Assembly: GCA_020848935.1 (NCBI GenBank)
Contig: JADLHF010000100.1
Location: forward strand, 1 to 39,189
DNA length: 39,189 nt
Origin: Acetobacteraceae bacterium
GTDB lineage: Bacteria > Pseudomonadota > Alphaproteobacteria > Acetobacterales > Acetobacteraceae
Direction of reading: 5' to 3'
Both the position numbers and the translations under genes were made by a program. Within the stretch, counting starts at the first letter, position 1, and each line of letters starts with the position of its first letter. Below are positions 30,751 through 39,189 of this stretch, piece by piece. The notes under the pieces were generated by a model, which had not been told where the DNA came from, ran no database searches, and saw nothing but the letters and a program-made list of their open reading frames with translations.

Positions 30751-31313
30751 CGGCCGCGCGCGGTATGCCAGAGATAGGCGCCCAGCGAGGCGAGCGTGCT
30801 GGCGACAACCGTCCAGAGCAGCACCAAGTCCAGGATCGGCCAGGCAACGCCCAGGCCCATGGTCAGCAGGGTCACGGCGATCATCGCGATCTGGATCACC
30901 GTGTTGAGCCTGGAGATCGCCAGCGGCCGGATCACCACGGGCTGGCCCAGCACGGACAGCGCCAGCACGCCGCCGACGATCACCACGTCGCGGAACACCA
31001 CCAGGATGGCCAGCCAGTCGGGCAGCACGTGGACCACGGCCAGGGTGACGAACATGCTGACGAGCAGGGCCTTGTCCGCGACCGGGTCGATGATGGCGCC
31101 CAGGCGGGTGGGGCCATGGCGCCGGGCCAGCCAGCCGTCGACGGCATCCGACAGGCCGGCGGCCAGGAACAGCCAGAATGCCGCGATATATTGCCCGCGC
31201 AGCACCAGCCAGACCGCCACCGGCACGGCGCACAGGCGCAGGAACGTGACGAAGTTGGCCACGGTGAAGGTGGCCGTGCCCATCGTCGGGGAGGATTTGG
31301 CGCCGTCTGGCAT
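30747..31313 (-). CDS. CDP-alcohol phosphatidyltransferase family protein
   Basis: A 188-residue integral membrane enzyme. The CDP-OH-P signature D-G-x2-A-R-x8-G-x3-D-x3-D is complete in [18 protein letters not shown] followed by AIIDPVADK. Five to six hydrophobic helices surround it. The size and the [11 protein letters not shown] wording fit the PgsA/cardiolipin synthase-like subgroup that attaches a phosphatidyl group from CDP-diacylglycerol to glycerol phosphate or phosphatidylglycerol. A second pgsA is normally found elsewhere beside uvrC, so this may be the cardiolipin-type enzyme; this is inference. First gene of the minus-strand chain ending in ppx, divergent from purM with 143 bases between starts. 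Confidence 0.9.
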   Translation of the reverse strand: MPDGAKSSPTMGTATFTVANFVTFLRLCAVPVAVWLVLRGQYIAAFWLFLAAGLSDAVDGWLARRHGPTRLGAIIDPVADKALLVSMFVTLAVVHVLPDWLAILVVFRDVVIVGGVLALSVLGQPVVIRPLAISRLNTVIQIAMIAVTLLTMGLGVAWPILDLVLLWTVVASTLASLGAYLWHTARGR

Positions 31314-31456
31314 GGCCCATCATAGCGGCGTTGCCGGCATGCTGGCCACAACCGCGCCATCGCGGAGTGCGCGCGTCTCGGGTGGGCCGCGCGTGTGTCG
31401 GTTGCACCGCCGGGCGGCCCATGGTTGTTTCCGCCGCATCGGGACCGGAGGGCCGC

Positions 31457-32527
31457 ATGGCCAGCATGACGTATCGCGCGGCCGGCGTTGACATCGACGC
31501 GGGCGATGCCCTGGTGGAGCGGATCAAGCCGCTGGCGCGCGCGACCAGCCGCGCCGGGGTGATGGGCGGGCTGGGTGGCTTCGGCGCGCTGTTCGACCTC
31601 AAGGCGGCCGGTTTCACCGATCCCGTGCTGGTGTCGTCCACCGACGGGGTGGGGACGAAGCTGCGGATCGCCATCGACACCGGCAGCCATGACCATGTCG
31701 GCATCGACCTGGTGGCGATGTGCGTCAACGACCTGGTGGTGCAGGGGGCGGAGCCGCTGTTCTTCCTGGATTATTTCGCCACCGGCAAGCTGGATGTCGA
31801 GGCCGCGGCGCGGGTGGTGGCGGGGATCGCCGAGGGCTGCCGGCAGGCCGGCTGCGCGCTGGTCGGCGGCGAGACGGCCGAGATGCCGGGGATGTATGGC
31901 GCCGGCGACTACGACCTCGCCGGCTTCGCGGTGGGGGCCGCCGAACGGGGTGACCTGTTGCCGCGGGACGTGGCGGCGGGCGATGCCATCCTGGGGCTGG
32001 CGAGCAGCGGGGTGCATTCCAACGGGTTTTCCCTGGTGCGGCGAATCGTCGAGGCGGGCAATGCCGGCTGGGCGGCGCCGGCGCCGTTCGGGTCCGGCAC
32101 ATTGGGCGCCGAGTTGCTGAAGCCGACGCGCATCTACGTGAAGCCGCTGCTGGCGCTGCATCGGGCGGGGCTGCTGAAGGCGGCGGCGCACATCACCGGC
32201 GGCGGGCTGCCGGGCAACCTGCCGCGGGTGCTGCCGGCCGGGATGCGCGCCGTGGTGGATGCCGGTGCCTGGCCCCTGCCGCCGGCATTCCGCTGGCTGG
32301 CGCGGGTGGGACATGTCGACGCCCATGAGATGCTGCGGGTGTTCAATTGCGGCATCGGCATGGCGGTGGTGACCGCCGATCCCGACGGCGCGCGCGCGGT
32401 GCTGGAGGGCGCGGGCGAGACGGTGTTCGCCATCGGGCGGATCGAGGCCGTTGGCGGCGAGGATGCCGGCGAGGATGCCGGCGAGGCCAGTATCCGCATC
32501 GCGCTGCCGGCGGGCTGGCCGGGGTGA
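31457..32527 (+). CDS. purM: Phosphoribosylformylglycinamidine cyclo-ligase (AIR synthetase)
   Basis: Closes the imidazole ring of purines: FGAM plus ATP gives AIR. The 356 residues begin [13 protein letters not shown] and contain [15 protein letters not shown], the ATP-site [37 protein letters not shown] (family signature, in parts), [11 protein letters not shown], and [22 protein letters not shown] is 6 bases before ATG 31457; the longer upstream frame is unsupported. A short 12-base tandem repeat near 32459-32490 encodes [10 protein letters not shown] before the C-terminus. purN follows 10 bases after the stop with its own ribosome site, the standard purMN pair. Confidence 0.96.
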   Translation: MASMTYRAAGVDIDAGDALVERIKPLARATSRAGVMGGLGGFGALFDLKAAGFTDPVLVSSTDGVGTKLRIAIDTGSHDHVGIDLVAMCVNDLVVQGAEPLFFLDYFATGKLDVEAAARVVAGIAEGCRQAGCALVGGETAEMPGMYGAGDYDLAGFAVGAAERGDLLPRDVAAGDAILGLASSGVHSNGFSLVRRIVEAGNAGWAAPAPFGSGTLGAELLKPTRIYVKPLLALHRAGLLKAAAHITGGGLPGNLPRVLPAGMRAVVDAGAWPLPPAFRWLARVGHVDAHEMLRVFNCGIGMAVVTADPDGARAVLEGAGETVFAIGRIEAVGGEDAGEDAGEASIRIALPAGWPG

Positions 32528-32537
32528 GGAGCGGCAG

Positions 32538-33158
32538 ATGCGCAGGCGCGTCGGCATCCTGATCAGCGGCCGCGGGTCGAACATGGCGGCGCTGTTGCGG
32601 GCGGCGTCGGCGGCGGACTACCCCGCGGAAATCGTGCTGGTGCTGGCAAACAGGGACGACGCCGGCGGGCTGACGGCGGCGGCGGCGGCCGGCATCGCCA
32701 CCGCGTGCGTGCCCCACCGGCCGTTCGGCCCCGACCGCGCCGCGCACGAGGCGGTGGTGAATGCCGAGTTGCAGGCCGCGGGCGTGGAGTTGGTATGCCT
32801 GGCGGGCTACATGCGGCTGTTCACGCCGTTCTTCGTGCAGTGCTGGGCCGGGCGGATGCTGAACATCCACCCCAGCCTGCTGCCGTCCTTCCCCGGCACC
32901 GATACCCATGCCCGCGCCCTGGCCGCCGGGGTCAAGCTTCATGGCTGCACCGTGCACCTGGTCACCGAGGGCATGGACGAGGGCCCGATCCTGGCCCAGG
33001 CGGCGGTGCCGGTGCTGACCGGCGACGACGAGGCGACCCTGGCCGCGCGGGTGCTGGCCCAGGAACACCTGCTCTACCCCGCGGCGCTGCGACGCTTCGT
33101 GGCTGGCGGCGGTGGCGAGGCGGCGGCGGCGGCGGCGCTGCGCAACCCGGACGGCTGA
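32538..33158 (+). CDS. purN: Phosphoribosylglycinamide formyltransferase
   Basis: Transfers a formyl group from 10-formyl-tetrahydrofolate to GAR in purine synthesis. 206 residues, the normal size. VGILISGRGSNMAALL at 5-20 binds the phosphate of GAR. The catalytic triad Asn109, His111 (NIHPSLLPSFPGTDTHARAL) and Asp147 (TEGMDEGPI) is complete. The start has GAGGAG seven bases upstream and lies 10 bases after purM. The C-terminus is an Ala-rich tail from a GGC repeat. Confidence 0.96.
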   Translation: MRRRVGILISGRGSNMAALLRAASAADYPAEIVLVLANRDDAGGLTAAAAAGIATACVPHRPFGPDRAAHEAVVNAELQAAGVELVCLAGYMRLFTPFFVQCWAGRMLNIHPSLLPSFPGTDTHARALAAGVKLHGCTVHLVTEGMDEGPILAQAAVPVLTGDDEATLAARVLAQEHLLYPAALRRFVAGGGGEAAAAAALRNPDG

Positions 33159-33172
33159 AGTGCTGCGCGGCG

Positions 33173-33202
33173 TTGGCACCCCGTGCCGGCACAAGCTACA
33201 CT
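33173..33202 (+). promoter_or_regulatory. Probable promoter of the lptG-lptD-surA-rsmA genes
   Basis: TTGGCA at 33173-33178 and TACACT at 33197-33202 with an 18-base spacer, in the gap between purN and lptG. Both elements match sigma-70-type consensus well for such GC-rich DNA. The lptG start lies 75 bases downstream of the -10. Confidence 0.45.
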
Positions 33203-33276
33203 TGCCGGCCATGGCGGAGATTCCCAGCTTCATGCGGCCGACCCCTCCACGCGACCTGTCGGCGGTGGGCTGACGC

Positions 33277-34389
33277 ATGCCGTTTGCCACCACCCTGACA
33301 CTGTACATCGCACGCGTGTTCTCGGTGCACATGCTGGGCATGCTGGCGGCGCTGACCGGCGTGGTGTCCCTGTTCGACCTGATCGAGCTGTTGCGCCGTG
33401 CCGCCACCCGCCCGGACGCGACCTTTGCCGTGGTGGCACAGATCGCCGGGCTGCGGCTGCCATGGGCGATGATGCAGATCCTGCCGTTTGCCGTGCTGCT
33501 GGGCGGTATTCTGGCGTTCTGGCGCCTCACCCGCTCCTCCGAGCTGATTGTGGCGCGTGCCACCGGGATGTCGGCCTGGCAGTTCCTGGCCGGCCCGACG
33601 CTGTGCGCCGTGGGCCTGGGCTGCTTCGCGGTGGCGGTGGTGACGCCGGTCTCGGCGGCGATGCGCGCGCGCGCCGAGGCGCTGGACAGCAACTACATCA
33701 AGTCCGGCGGCGGGCCGATGGCACTGAACGGCGGCCAGCTCTGGCTGCGCCAGGCCGACCACGAGCTGGACAGCCAGGGCGTGGCGCTGCTGCATGCCAA
33801 CCACGTGGTGGTGCGTGACGGCACGCTCGCCGCCTTTGGCCTGAGCATCTTCCGGCTGGATGCCGAGGACCGGCTGCTGGAGCGGATCGAGGCGGTATCG
33901 GCGCTTCTGACGCCCGGCAACTGGGTTCTCAACGAGGCGCGGACCATCGTGCCCGGCCGCCACCCCACCGCCGCGCGCGACGTCTCGATGCCCACCAGCA
34001 TGACGGTGGATCGCGTGCAGGACAGCTTCGCGCCGCCCGACACGCTGTCGATCTGGGCGCTGCCGGGGTTCATCGCCCTGCTTGACCGCTCGGGCTTTTC
34101 GTCCATCCGCCACCGCCTGCACTTCCATTCGCTGCTGGCCATGCCGCTGCTGGCCGGCACCATGTCGCTGGTGGCCGCCGGCTTCTCGATGCGCCCGGCC
34201 CGGCGGGGTGGCGTGGCGCAGATGATCGGCAGCGGGGTGGCCGCCGGCTTTGCGCTGTTCGTGATCGCCAAGGTCGCCGAGGAGTTCGGACAGACCGGCA
34301 CGCTGCCGCCGGCGCTGGCCGCCTGGGCGCCGATCGGCGCGGGGCTGATGCTCTCGGTCTCGCTGCTGCTTCACCTCGAGGACGGCTGA
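33277..34389 (+). CDS. lptG: LPS export permease LptG
   Basis: Inner-membrane component of the LptB2FG ABC machine that extracts lipopolysaccharide from the inner membrane. 370 residues with helices at the N-terminus (MLGMLAALTGVVSLFDLIELLRR), MMQILPFAVLLGGILAFWRL and LIVARATGMSAWQFL (coupling-helix region), a periplasmic jelly-roll domain at about 135-270, and three C-terminal helices including HSLLAMPLLAGTMSLVAAGFSMRP. The wording SSELIVARATGMS is typical of the LptF/LptG family; gene position directly before lptD indicates LptG. The partner lptF, usually directly upstream, is replaced here by purN. Its stop overlaps the lptD start by one base. Confidence 0.92.
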   Translation: MPFATTLTLYIARVFSVHMLGMLAALTGVVSLFDLIELLRRAATRPDATFAVVAQIAGLRLPWAMMQILPFAVLLGGILAFWRLTRSSELIVARATGMSAWQFLAGPTLCAVGLGCFAVAVVTPVSAAMRARAEALDSNYIKSGGGPMALNGGQLWLRQADHELDSQGVALLHANHVVVRDGTLAAFGLSIFRLDAEDRLLERIEAVSALLTPGNWVLNEARTIVPGRHPTAARDVSMPTSMTVDRVQDSFAPPDTLSIWALPGFIALLDRSGFSSIRHRLHFHSLLAMPLLAGTMSLVAAGFSMRPARRGGVAQMIGSGVAAGFALFVIAKVAEEFGQTGTLPPALAAWAPIGAGLMLSVSLLLHLEDG

Positions 34390-36653
34390 TGCGCCCAAGC
34401 GCCGACAGGCCCCGCCGGAACGTCCGTCTGCTGCCCCGGCGGCTTCGTTGGGGGCTGCCCTGGGTGCTGGCCATCCTGTTGACGCTGTTGCCGGCGCGCC
34501 CGGGCGCCGCCCAGTCCGCGCTGGCCGGCCGTGCGCCGGTGGAGCGCGACGCACCGGCCTACTACCAGGCCGACACGGTGGAATACGACCGCGAGCGCGG
34601 CGTGGTCACGCTGTCCGGCCATGTCGAGTTCTGGCAGGGCGAGCGGCTGCTGCTGGCCGACAAGGTCACCTACAACCGCAATTCCGGGATTGCTGCCGCC
34701 ATCGGCCATGTCGTGCTGCTGGAGCCCGATGGCCAGACCGTGTTCGCCGAATACGCCGAGCTGACCCAGGGCATGAAGGACGGCGTGATGGCGGGGCTGC
34801 GCGCCCTGCTGGCCGAGAACGGCCGCTTGGCCGCCAATGGTGCGCGCCGCACCGATGCGCGGGTGAACGAGCTGAGCCGGGTGGTCTATTCCACCTGCGA
34901 CCTGTGCCCGACCGACCCCAGCCGCGCGCCGCTGTGGCAGCTGCGCGCCCGCGAGGCGATCCAGGACAAGGACAACAAGCGCATCGAATACCGCGACGCG
35001 GTGCTGGATATCTTCGGCATTCCGGTGCTGTACACGCCGTTCCTGACGCATCCCGACCCGACCGAGAAGCGCGCCAGCGGCATACTGGTGCCGGGCTTCG
35101 GCTATTCCAAGCACCTCGGCGCCTATGCGACGGTGCCCTATTACTGGGTGATCGACGACAGTTCGGACGCCACGATCGCGCCGATCGTGGCCGCCAGGAA
35201 CGGCCCGGCAGCGGACCTGCAATACCGCCGCCGCTTCAACAACGGCCGCGTCACCATCGACGGGTCGCTGGGCTATTACCGCAGCCCGACCGGCGGGAAC
35301 GGCGCCGCCGGCCATGTGTTCGCCCGCGGCGAGTTCAACATCGACGACACCTGGCGCTGGGGCTTCGACGTCAACCGGGCGAGCTCGCTGAACTACCTGC
35401 GCGACTTCCGGGTGCAGAACTGGCAGCCGGTGCTGGCCTCCCAGCTCTATCTGGAAGGCTTCGGCCAGGGCAGCTACACCCGGCTGGATTCGCGCACCTA
35501 CCAGGGCCTGGCCAGCACGATCATCGCCCGTCGCCTGCCGGTGATCGCGCCGTACTACCAGTACAGCTATGCCGGCGAGCCGGACCGGCTGGGCGGGCGG
35601 GTGGGGCTGGACTTCGACATCCTCAACATCATGCGCACCGAGGGCACCTCCACCCGGCGCGCGCGGCTGTCCACCACCTGGGAACGGCCGGAGATCGATC
35701 GGCTGGGCGGGGTGTGGAACCTGAAGCTGCGGCTGGACAGCGCGGCCTATACCGCCTCGCAGTTCGACCAGGCGCCCAACTTCGCCGCCAGCCGCCAGAC
35801 CAATGCCGCGCAGGCCATGCCGACGATCGCGCTGCAATGGCGCTGGCCGCTGCTGCGCCATGCCGGCGACTGGGGCAGCCAGGTGGTGGAGCCGATCCTG
35901 CAGATCGCGATGTCGCCGCGCGGCGGCAGCTACCTGGCCAGCCGCACCCGCATCCCCAACGAGGACAGCTTCGCCACCGAGTTCACCGATGCCAACCTGT
36001 TCGCGCTCAACCGGTTCCCGGGCACCGACCGGCTGGAGGGCGGCGTGCGCGCGGCCGGGGCGCTGCGCGGTGCCTGGACCTTGCCATCCGGCGCCAGGAT
36101 GGAGGGGCTGGTGGGCCAGTCCTGGCGCCTGAAGCGCGACTCGGCGTTTCCCACCGGCTCCGGCCTGAACGAGACCGCGTCGGACGTTGTCAGCCGCGCC
36201 ACCTTCGCGCCGGCCAAATGGCTGGACCTGACCTCGCGCCAGCGCTTCGACCGGCGCAGCTTCCAGCCGCGCTTTGTCGATGCGCTGGCCAGCGTGGGCA
36301 CCGACCGGCTGCGGCTGACCGGGGGCTACATCTACACCACCACCAACCCGTTCCTGTATTTCGACCACGCCACCGCGAACACCGCGCCGACCAAGCCGCG
36401 CAACGAGGGCACGATGGGCATCTCGACGCGGATCGGCGAGCATTGGCGCGTCGCGGCCTATGGGCGGCGCGACCTGCGCACCGGCAAGGGGGTCAGCGAC
36501 GGGCTGCGAACGTCCTACGAGGATGAGTGCTTCATCTTCGATGTCAGCCTGGCGCGCCGCCACGTCTCGATCAACGGCGACAATGGCGCCACCATCCTGC
36601 TGTTCCAGCTGACCTTCAAGACGGTCGGCCAGTTCGGTTTCAACGCGCTGTAG
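34389..36653 (+). CDS. lptD: LPS-assembly outer-membrane protein LptD
   Basis: Outer-membrane beta-barrel that inserts lipopolysaccharide in the outer leaflet with LptE. 754 residues with an N-terminal signal peptide (hydrophobic WVLAILLTLLPARPGAAQ after a basic start). Then an OstA-type jelly roll: YYQADTVEYDRERGVVTLSGHVEFWQG and RLLLADKVTYNRNSG. YSTCDLCP at about 167-174 carries a Cys pair as in alphaproteobacterial LptD. GIPVLYTPFLTHPDPTEKRASG opens the barrel, and a repeated beta pattern continues to FKTVGQFGFNAL with an aromatic near the end. The ATG lies in the TGATG overlap with lptG, so expression is coupled. Confidence 0.95.
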   Translation: MRPSADRPRRNVRLLPRRLRWGLPWVLAILLTLLPARPGAAQSALAGRAPVERDAPAYYQADTVEYDRERGVVTLSGHVEFWQGERLLLADKVTYNRNSGIAAAIGHVVLLEPDGQTVFAEYAELTQGMKDGVMAGLRALLAENGRLAANGARRTDARVNELSRVVYSTCDLCPTDPSRAPLWQLRAREAIQDKDNKRIEYRDAVLDIFGIPVLYTPFLTHPDPTEKRASGILVPGFGYSKHLGAYATVPYYWVIDDSSDATIAPIVAARNGPAADLQYRRRFNNGRVTIDGSLGYYRSPTGGNGAAGHVFARGEFNIDDTWRWGFDVNRASSLNYLRDFRVQNWQPVLASQLYLEGFGQGSYTRLDSRTYQGLASTIIARRLPVIAPYYQYSYAGEPDRLGGRVGLDFDILNIMRTEGTSTRRARLSTTWERPEIDRLGGVWNLKLRLDSAAYTASQFDQAPNFAASRQTNAAQAMPTIALQWRWPLLRHAGDWGSQVVEPILQIAMSPRGGSYLASRTRIPNEDSFATEFTDANLFALNRFPGTDRLEGGVRAAGALRGAWTLPSGARMEGLVGQSWRLKRDSAFPTGSGLNETASDVVSRATFAPAKWLDLTSRQRFDRRSFQPRFVDALASVGTDRLRLTGGYIYTTTNPFLYFDHATANTAPTKPRNEGTMGISTRIGEHWRVAAYGRRDLRTGKGVSDGLRTSYEDECFIFDVSLARRHVSINGDNGATILLFQLTFKTVGQFGFNAL

Positions 36654-36765
36654 CGGGCGCGGGGGTGCCCGGCGGCCAGGGCCGCTATTGCGGCGCCGGC
36701 CATGCTATGCTTCTGCACGGTTCCGGCCCCGGCCGGTGCCGCCAACGAGGAGTCGACCTGCGCCG

Positions 36766-38088
36766 ATGCGTATCCTGCCCCCCCTGTTCGGCGTGCTGCT
36801 TGGCGTGCTTGCCATTTCCGCTGCCGCCATCCCAACCGTCATCCCGCGCACCGCGGCCGCCGCGGCGCCGGCGCGCGCGCCGGGGGTGCCGGCCGCCGGC
36901 ATTGCCGCGGTGGTCAATGGCGACGTCATCAGCAACGCCGATGTCGAGAACCGCGCCCGCCTGTTCGCGCTGTCCACCGGCCTGCCGATGGCGCAGGACG
37001 TGCTGGAGCGATTGCTGCCCCAGGTCCGCCGCCAGCTGATCGACGAGCGGTTGCGGCTTCAGGAGCTTCAGCGCCGCGGCATCTCGGTGAGTGACCAGGA
37101 CATCGCCGCGGCGATTGCCCAGATCGAACGGGCCAACGGCATGAACCCCGGCGTGATGCGCCAGCGCCTGGCGGCCGCGGGGGTTGGTCTGCGCACCATG
37201 ATCGACCAGATCCGCGTCCAGATCGGCTGGAACCGGCTGCTGCGCGAGATCCTGGGGCGCAATTCCGAGATCAGCCCGGCCGAGACCGCCGAGCTGGCGG
37301 CCGCACTGCGCGGCCAGGCCGGCAAGACCGAGTTCCGGGTGTCGGAGATCTTCGTGCCGATCGAGAATGCCAGCCAGGCCGCCGATGCCCAGCGCTTCGC
37401 GGACACCATCATCGCCCAGCTGCGCGCCGGCGCCGCCTTCGGCGTGGTGGCGGCCCAGTTCAGCCAGAGCCAGACCGCCCTGCAGGGTGGCGACCTCGGC
37501 TGGGTGCAGGCCAACCAGCTGGACCCCGAGGTGCTGCGCATCGCCGAGATCATGCCGCCCGGTGCGATCAGCAACCCGATCCGCGTGCCCGGCGGACTGT
37601 CCATCATCACCCTGCGCGGCAAGCGGGTGATCGGCACCGACAATGCCACGGTGGCCACCATCCGCCAGGCGTTCTTCCCGTTTGCCACCAAGCTCAACCC
37701 GGCCGCACCCACCGATGCCCAGCGCGCGGTGCTGGAAAAGGCGCGCGCGCTGTCCCAGTCCGCGCGCAGCTGTGCGGATATCGAACAGGCCAATGCCGCC
37801 ACTGGCGGCGGGCATGCGGCCGATCCCGGCGAATTGCGCGTCGACTCGATCGAAAACCCGGCGCTGCGCGCACTGATCGGCTCGATCGCCGTCAGCAAGG
37901 CCAGCCAGCCGCTGATCGCCGAGGACGGGATTGCCATCGTGATGGTGTGCACGCGCGAAACCAAGAATCTCGGCCAGCCGACGCAGAACGAGCTGAGCCA
38001 GCGCATCCTGGCCGAGCGGGTGGAACTGACCGGCCGCCAGCTGATGCGCGAGTTGCAGCGCCGCGCCGTGATCGACCTGCGCTCCTGA
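36766..38088 (+). CDS. surA: Periplasmic chaperone/peptidyl-prolyl isomerase SurA
   Basis: Periplasmic chaperone for outer-membrane proteins such as LptD. 440 residues with a signal peptide (FGVLLGVLAISAAAIPTVI), a SurA N-terminal domain (IAAVVNGDVISNADVENRARLFAL and RQLIDERLRLQELQRRGI), and at least one parvulin domain at about 190-290 with FRVSEIFVPI, AAQFSQSQTALQGGDLGWV and the closing IRVPGGLSIITLRGKR. The rest of the C-terminal part is less conserved. ATG 36766 is chosen; GAGGAG lies about 15 bases upstream, somewhat far. It follows lptD by 112 bases and comes just before rsmA. Confidence 0.92.
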   Translation: MRILPPLFGVLLGVLAISAAAIPTVIPRTAAAAAPARAPGVPAAGIAAVVNGDVISNADVENRARLFALSTGLPMAQDVLERLLPQVRRQLIDERLRLQELQRRGISVSDQDIAAAIAQIERANGMNPGVMRQRLAAAGVGLRTMIDQIRVQIGWNRLLREILGRNSEISPAETAELAAALRGQAGKTEFRVSEIFVPIENASQAADAQRFADTIIAQLRAGAAFGVVAAQFSQSQTALQGGDLGWVQANQLDPEVLRIAEIMPPGAISNPIRVPGGLSIITLRGKRVIGTDNATVATIRQAFFPFATKLNPAAPTDAQRAVLEKARALSQSARSCADIEQANAATGGGHAADPGELRVDSIENPALRALIGSIAVSKASQPLIAEDGIAIVMVCTRETKNLGQPTQNELSQRILAERVELTGRQLMRELQRRAVIDLRS

Positions 38089-38093
38089 CCGCC

Positions 38094-38930
38094 TTGCCGA
38101 TTGCGCCATCCCGCGAACCCGGCGACCTGCCGCCGCTGCGCGAGGTGATCGCCCGCCACGGGCTGGATGCACGCCGCAGCCTGGGCCAGCACTTCCTGCT
38201 GGACTCCAACCTGGTCGGGCGCATCGTGCGCCAGGCCGGCGAACTGGCCGGGCGGCACGTGGTGGAGGTGGGGCCTGGTCCCGGCGGCCTGACGCGGGCG
38301 CTGCTGGACAGCGCGGCGGAGACGGTGGTTGCGGTGGAGGTCGATCCGCGGGCGGCCGGCGCCATCGCCGAACTGGCGGCCGCCTGCCCCGGCCGGCTTG
38401 TGCTGGTCGAGGGCGATGCCTTGGCGCTGGATCTCGCCGCCCTGGTGCCGGCGCCGCGGCAGATCATCGCCAACCTGCCCTACAACATCGCCTCGCCGCT
38501 GCTGGTGGGCTGGCTGAAGCAGGCATCGTCGTGGGAGCGGCTGACGCTGATGTTCCAGCAGGAGGTCGCCGAGCGCATCTGCGCGGCCCCCGGCAGCGGC
38601 GCCTATGGACGGCTGTCGGTGCTGACGCAATGGCTGTGCCGGGCGGAATTGCGCCTGCGCATCCCGCCGGCCGCCTTCGTGCCGCCGCCCAAGGTCTGGT
38701 CGGCCGTGGCGGTGCTCACCCCGCACGCCATCCAGCCGCCGCCGGCGCTGTTCGCCGCCATGGAACGCCTGACGGCGGCCGCCTTCGGCCAGCGGCGCAA
38801 GATGCTGCGCGGCGCGCTGAAGCCGCTGGGCGGGGAGGCGCTGCTGGTGCGCGCCGGCATTGCCGCCGACCGGCGGGCGGAGACGCTGGCGATCGCGGAG
38901 TTCGACCGCCTCGCGCGGCTGCTGGCATGA
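38094..38930 (+). CDS. rsmA: 16S rRNA dimethyladenosine transferase RsmA (KsgA)
   Basis: Dimethylates A1518 and A1519 of 16S rRNA with SAM. About 278 residues. VIARHGLDARRSLGQHFLLDSNLV is the family N-terminus, VVEVGPGPGGLTRALL is SAM motif I, and IIANLPYNIASPLL is the catalytic NLPY motif. The C-terminal domain includes FVPPPKVWSAV and AAFGQRRKMLRGALK. No ATG stands near the conserved start: TTG 38094 gives a leader MPIAPSREPGDLPPLREV of plausible length; CTG 38085, which overlaps the surA stop, and GTG 38145 are alternatives. pdxA, often found between surA and rsmA, is missing here. Confidence 0.93.
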   Translation: MPIAPSREPGDLPPLREVIARHGLDARRSLGQHFLLDSNLVGRIVRQAGELAGRHVVEVGPGPGGLTRALLDSAAETVVAVEVDPRAAGAIAELAAACPGRLVLVEGDALALDLAALVPAPRQIIANLPYNIASPLLVGWLKQASSWERLTLMFQQEVAERICAAPGSGAYGRLSVLTQWLCRAELRLRIPPAAFVPPPKVWSAVAVLTPHAIQPPPALFAAMERLTAAAFGQRRKMLRGALKPLGGEALLVRAGIAADRRAETLAIAEFDRLARLLA

Positions 38931-39021
38931 CGCCCGCGGTGGTGGGCGGGCGGTTCCCAATTCGGCGAATGTCATCTAGATAGCGATCAACGCCCCACCA
39001 CGCAGCAGAACGAGACCGCCC

Positions 39022-39180
39022 ATGGCCCACGCCCCGTCGAACAGCCCCGCCTCGGTGACCGAGGAGGCATTCACCGCCGACCGGCAGCGCGCGTTTGCCG
39101 GGTTTTGCAGCGGTGCCACCGTCAGCGTCATCGTCTCGGCGGTGGTGCTGGTGTTGATGGCGGTGTTCCTGGTCCGATAG
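39022..39180 (+). CDS. Small aa3-type cytochrome c oxidase subunit IV
   Basis: A 52-residue protein of the bacterial aa3-type oxidase subunit IV family, a single-helix accessory subunit of the respiratory terminal oxidase. The pattern is characteristic: a short polar N-terminus, TADRQRAFAGFCSGATVSV resembling the family's EKTFxGFxKxxTWS, then the helix VIVSAVVLVLMAVFLVR to the end. A weak GAGACC precedes the ATG. The core oxidase genes are not in this window; in many alphaproteobacteria this gene stands apart from them. It lies 91 bases after rsmA and is probably a separate transcript. Confidence 0.82.
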   Translation: MAHAPSNSPASVTEEAFTADRQRAFAGFCSGATVSVIVSAVVLVLMAVFLVR

Positions 39181-39189
39181 CGGGCGGCC

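Noticed and set aside
1..39189. CRISPR arrays, tRNA or rRNA genes, phage or conjugation genes
   Set aside because: None of the expected repeats, cloverleaf sequences or protein families was seen; the regularly spaced short repeats are only the 15-bp coding repeat at 7295 and a 12-bp one in purM.

Overview
The window is very GC-rich DNA with GTG and TTG starts, many ATGA-type gene overlaps and alphaproteobacterial gene order (lptG-lptD-surA-rsmA, pepA-holC, CDP-alcohol transferase-perM-hda-ppk-ppx, purMN). An aa3-type oxidase subunit IV gene lies at the right edge. The flavour of the hydrolase/oxidoreductase genes and of the AT-rich intergenic repeats suggests an Acetobacteraceae-like alphaproteobacterium. 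That is an inference from pattern, not from a search.

Left part (1-19,100) is an accessory, mostly catabolic region. In order: an M20 deacylase cut by the window edge; a PEP-CTERM surface protein with a probable Cys-Gln thioester domain; a 2-oxoglutarate/Fe(II) dioxygenase; a DHA2-type MFS transporter; a divergent pair (Gfo/Idh/MocA oxidoreductase and a DapA-like aldolase); a two-gene unit of an NHL-repeat protein and a TNT-domain (NAD glycohydrolase-like) lipoprotein; a CBS-pair protein behind an FNR-like box; a gamma-glutamyltransferase-like hydrolase divergent from a D-2-hydroxyacid dehydrogenase; then a plus-strand series of a DUF1028 protein, an AtzG-like small subunit, an AtzE/GatA-type amidase, a class V PLP enzyme, an internally deleted TauD/TfdA dioxygenase remnant and a cyclase-family hydrolase. 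A low-information stretch (16,852-17,616) holds a GC-rich palindromic repeat and one doubtful gene. A GlcD-type FAD oxidase closes the region. No pathway is fully determined. The set fits uptake and hydrolysis of amide or lactone-like organic acids.

Right part (19,200-39,189) is housekeeping: tsaC and cysQ (overlapping), two tandem M17 aminopeptidases, holC, a minus-strand chain with 1-4 nt overlaps or gaps (CDP-alcohol phosphatidyltransferase, PerM-like permease, Hda, Ppk, Ppx), purMN, the outer-membrane biogenesis genes lptG-lptD-surA followed by rsmA, and a 52-residue cytochrome oxidase subunit. lptF and pdxA, usual neighbours of lptG and rsmA, are not in this stretch.

The most unusual structure is a family of about 130-140 bp AT-rich repeats (five clear copies, one probable diverged GC-richer copy). 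Each has two hairpin halves in inverted orientation around a variable core. Most begin inside or within a few bases of a stop codon. They separate gene blocks, surround holC on both sides, and two copies with an identical 38-nt core lie in opposite orientation around the TNT/NHL/CBS block. No tRNA, rRNA, CRISPR array, transposase or phage gene was seen.
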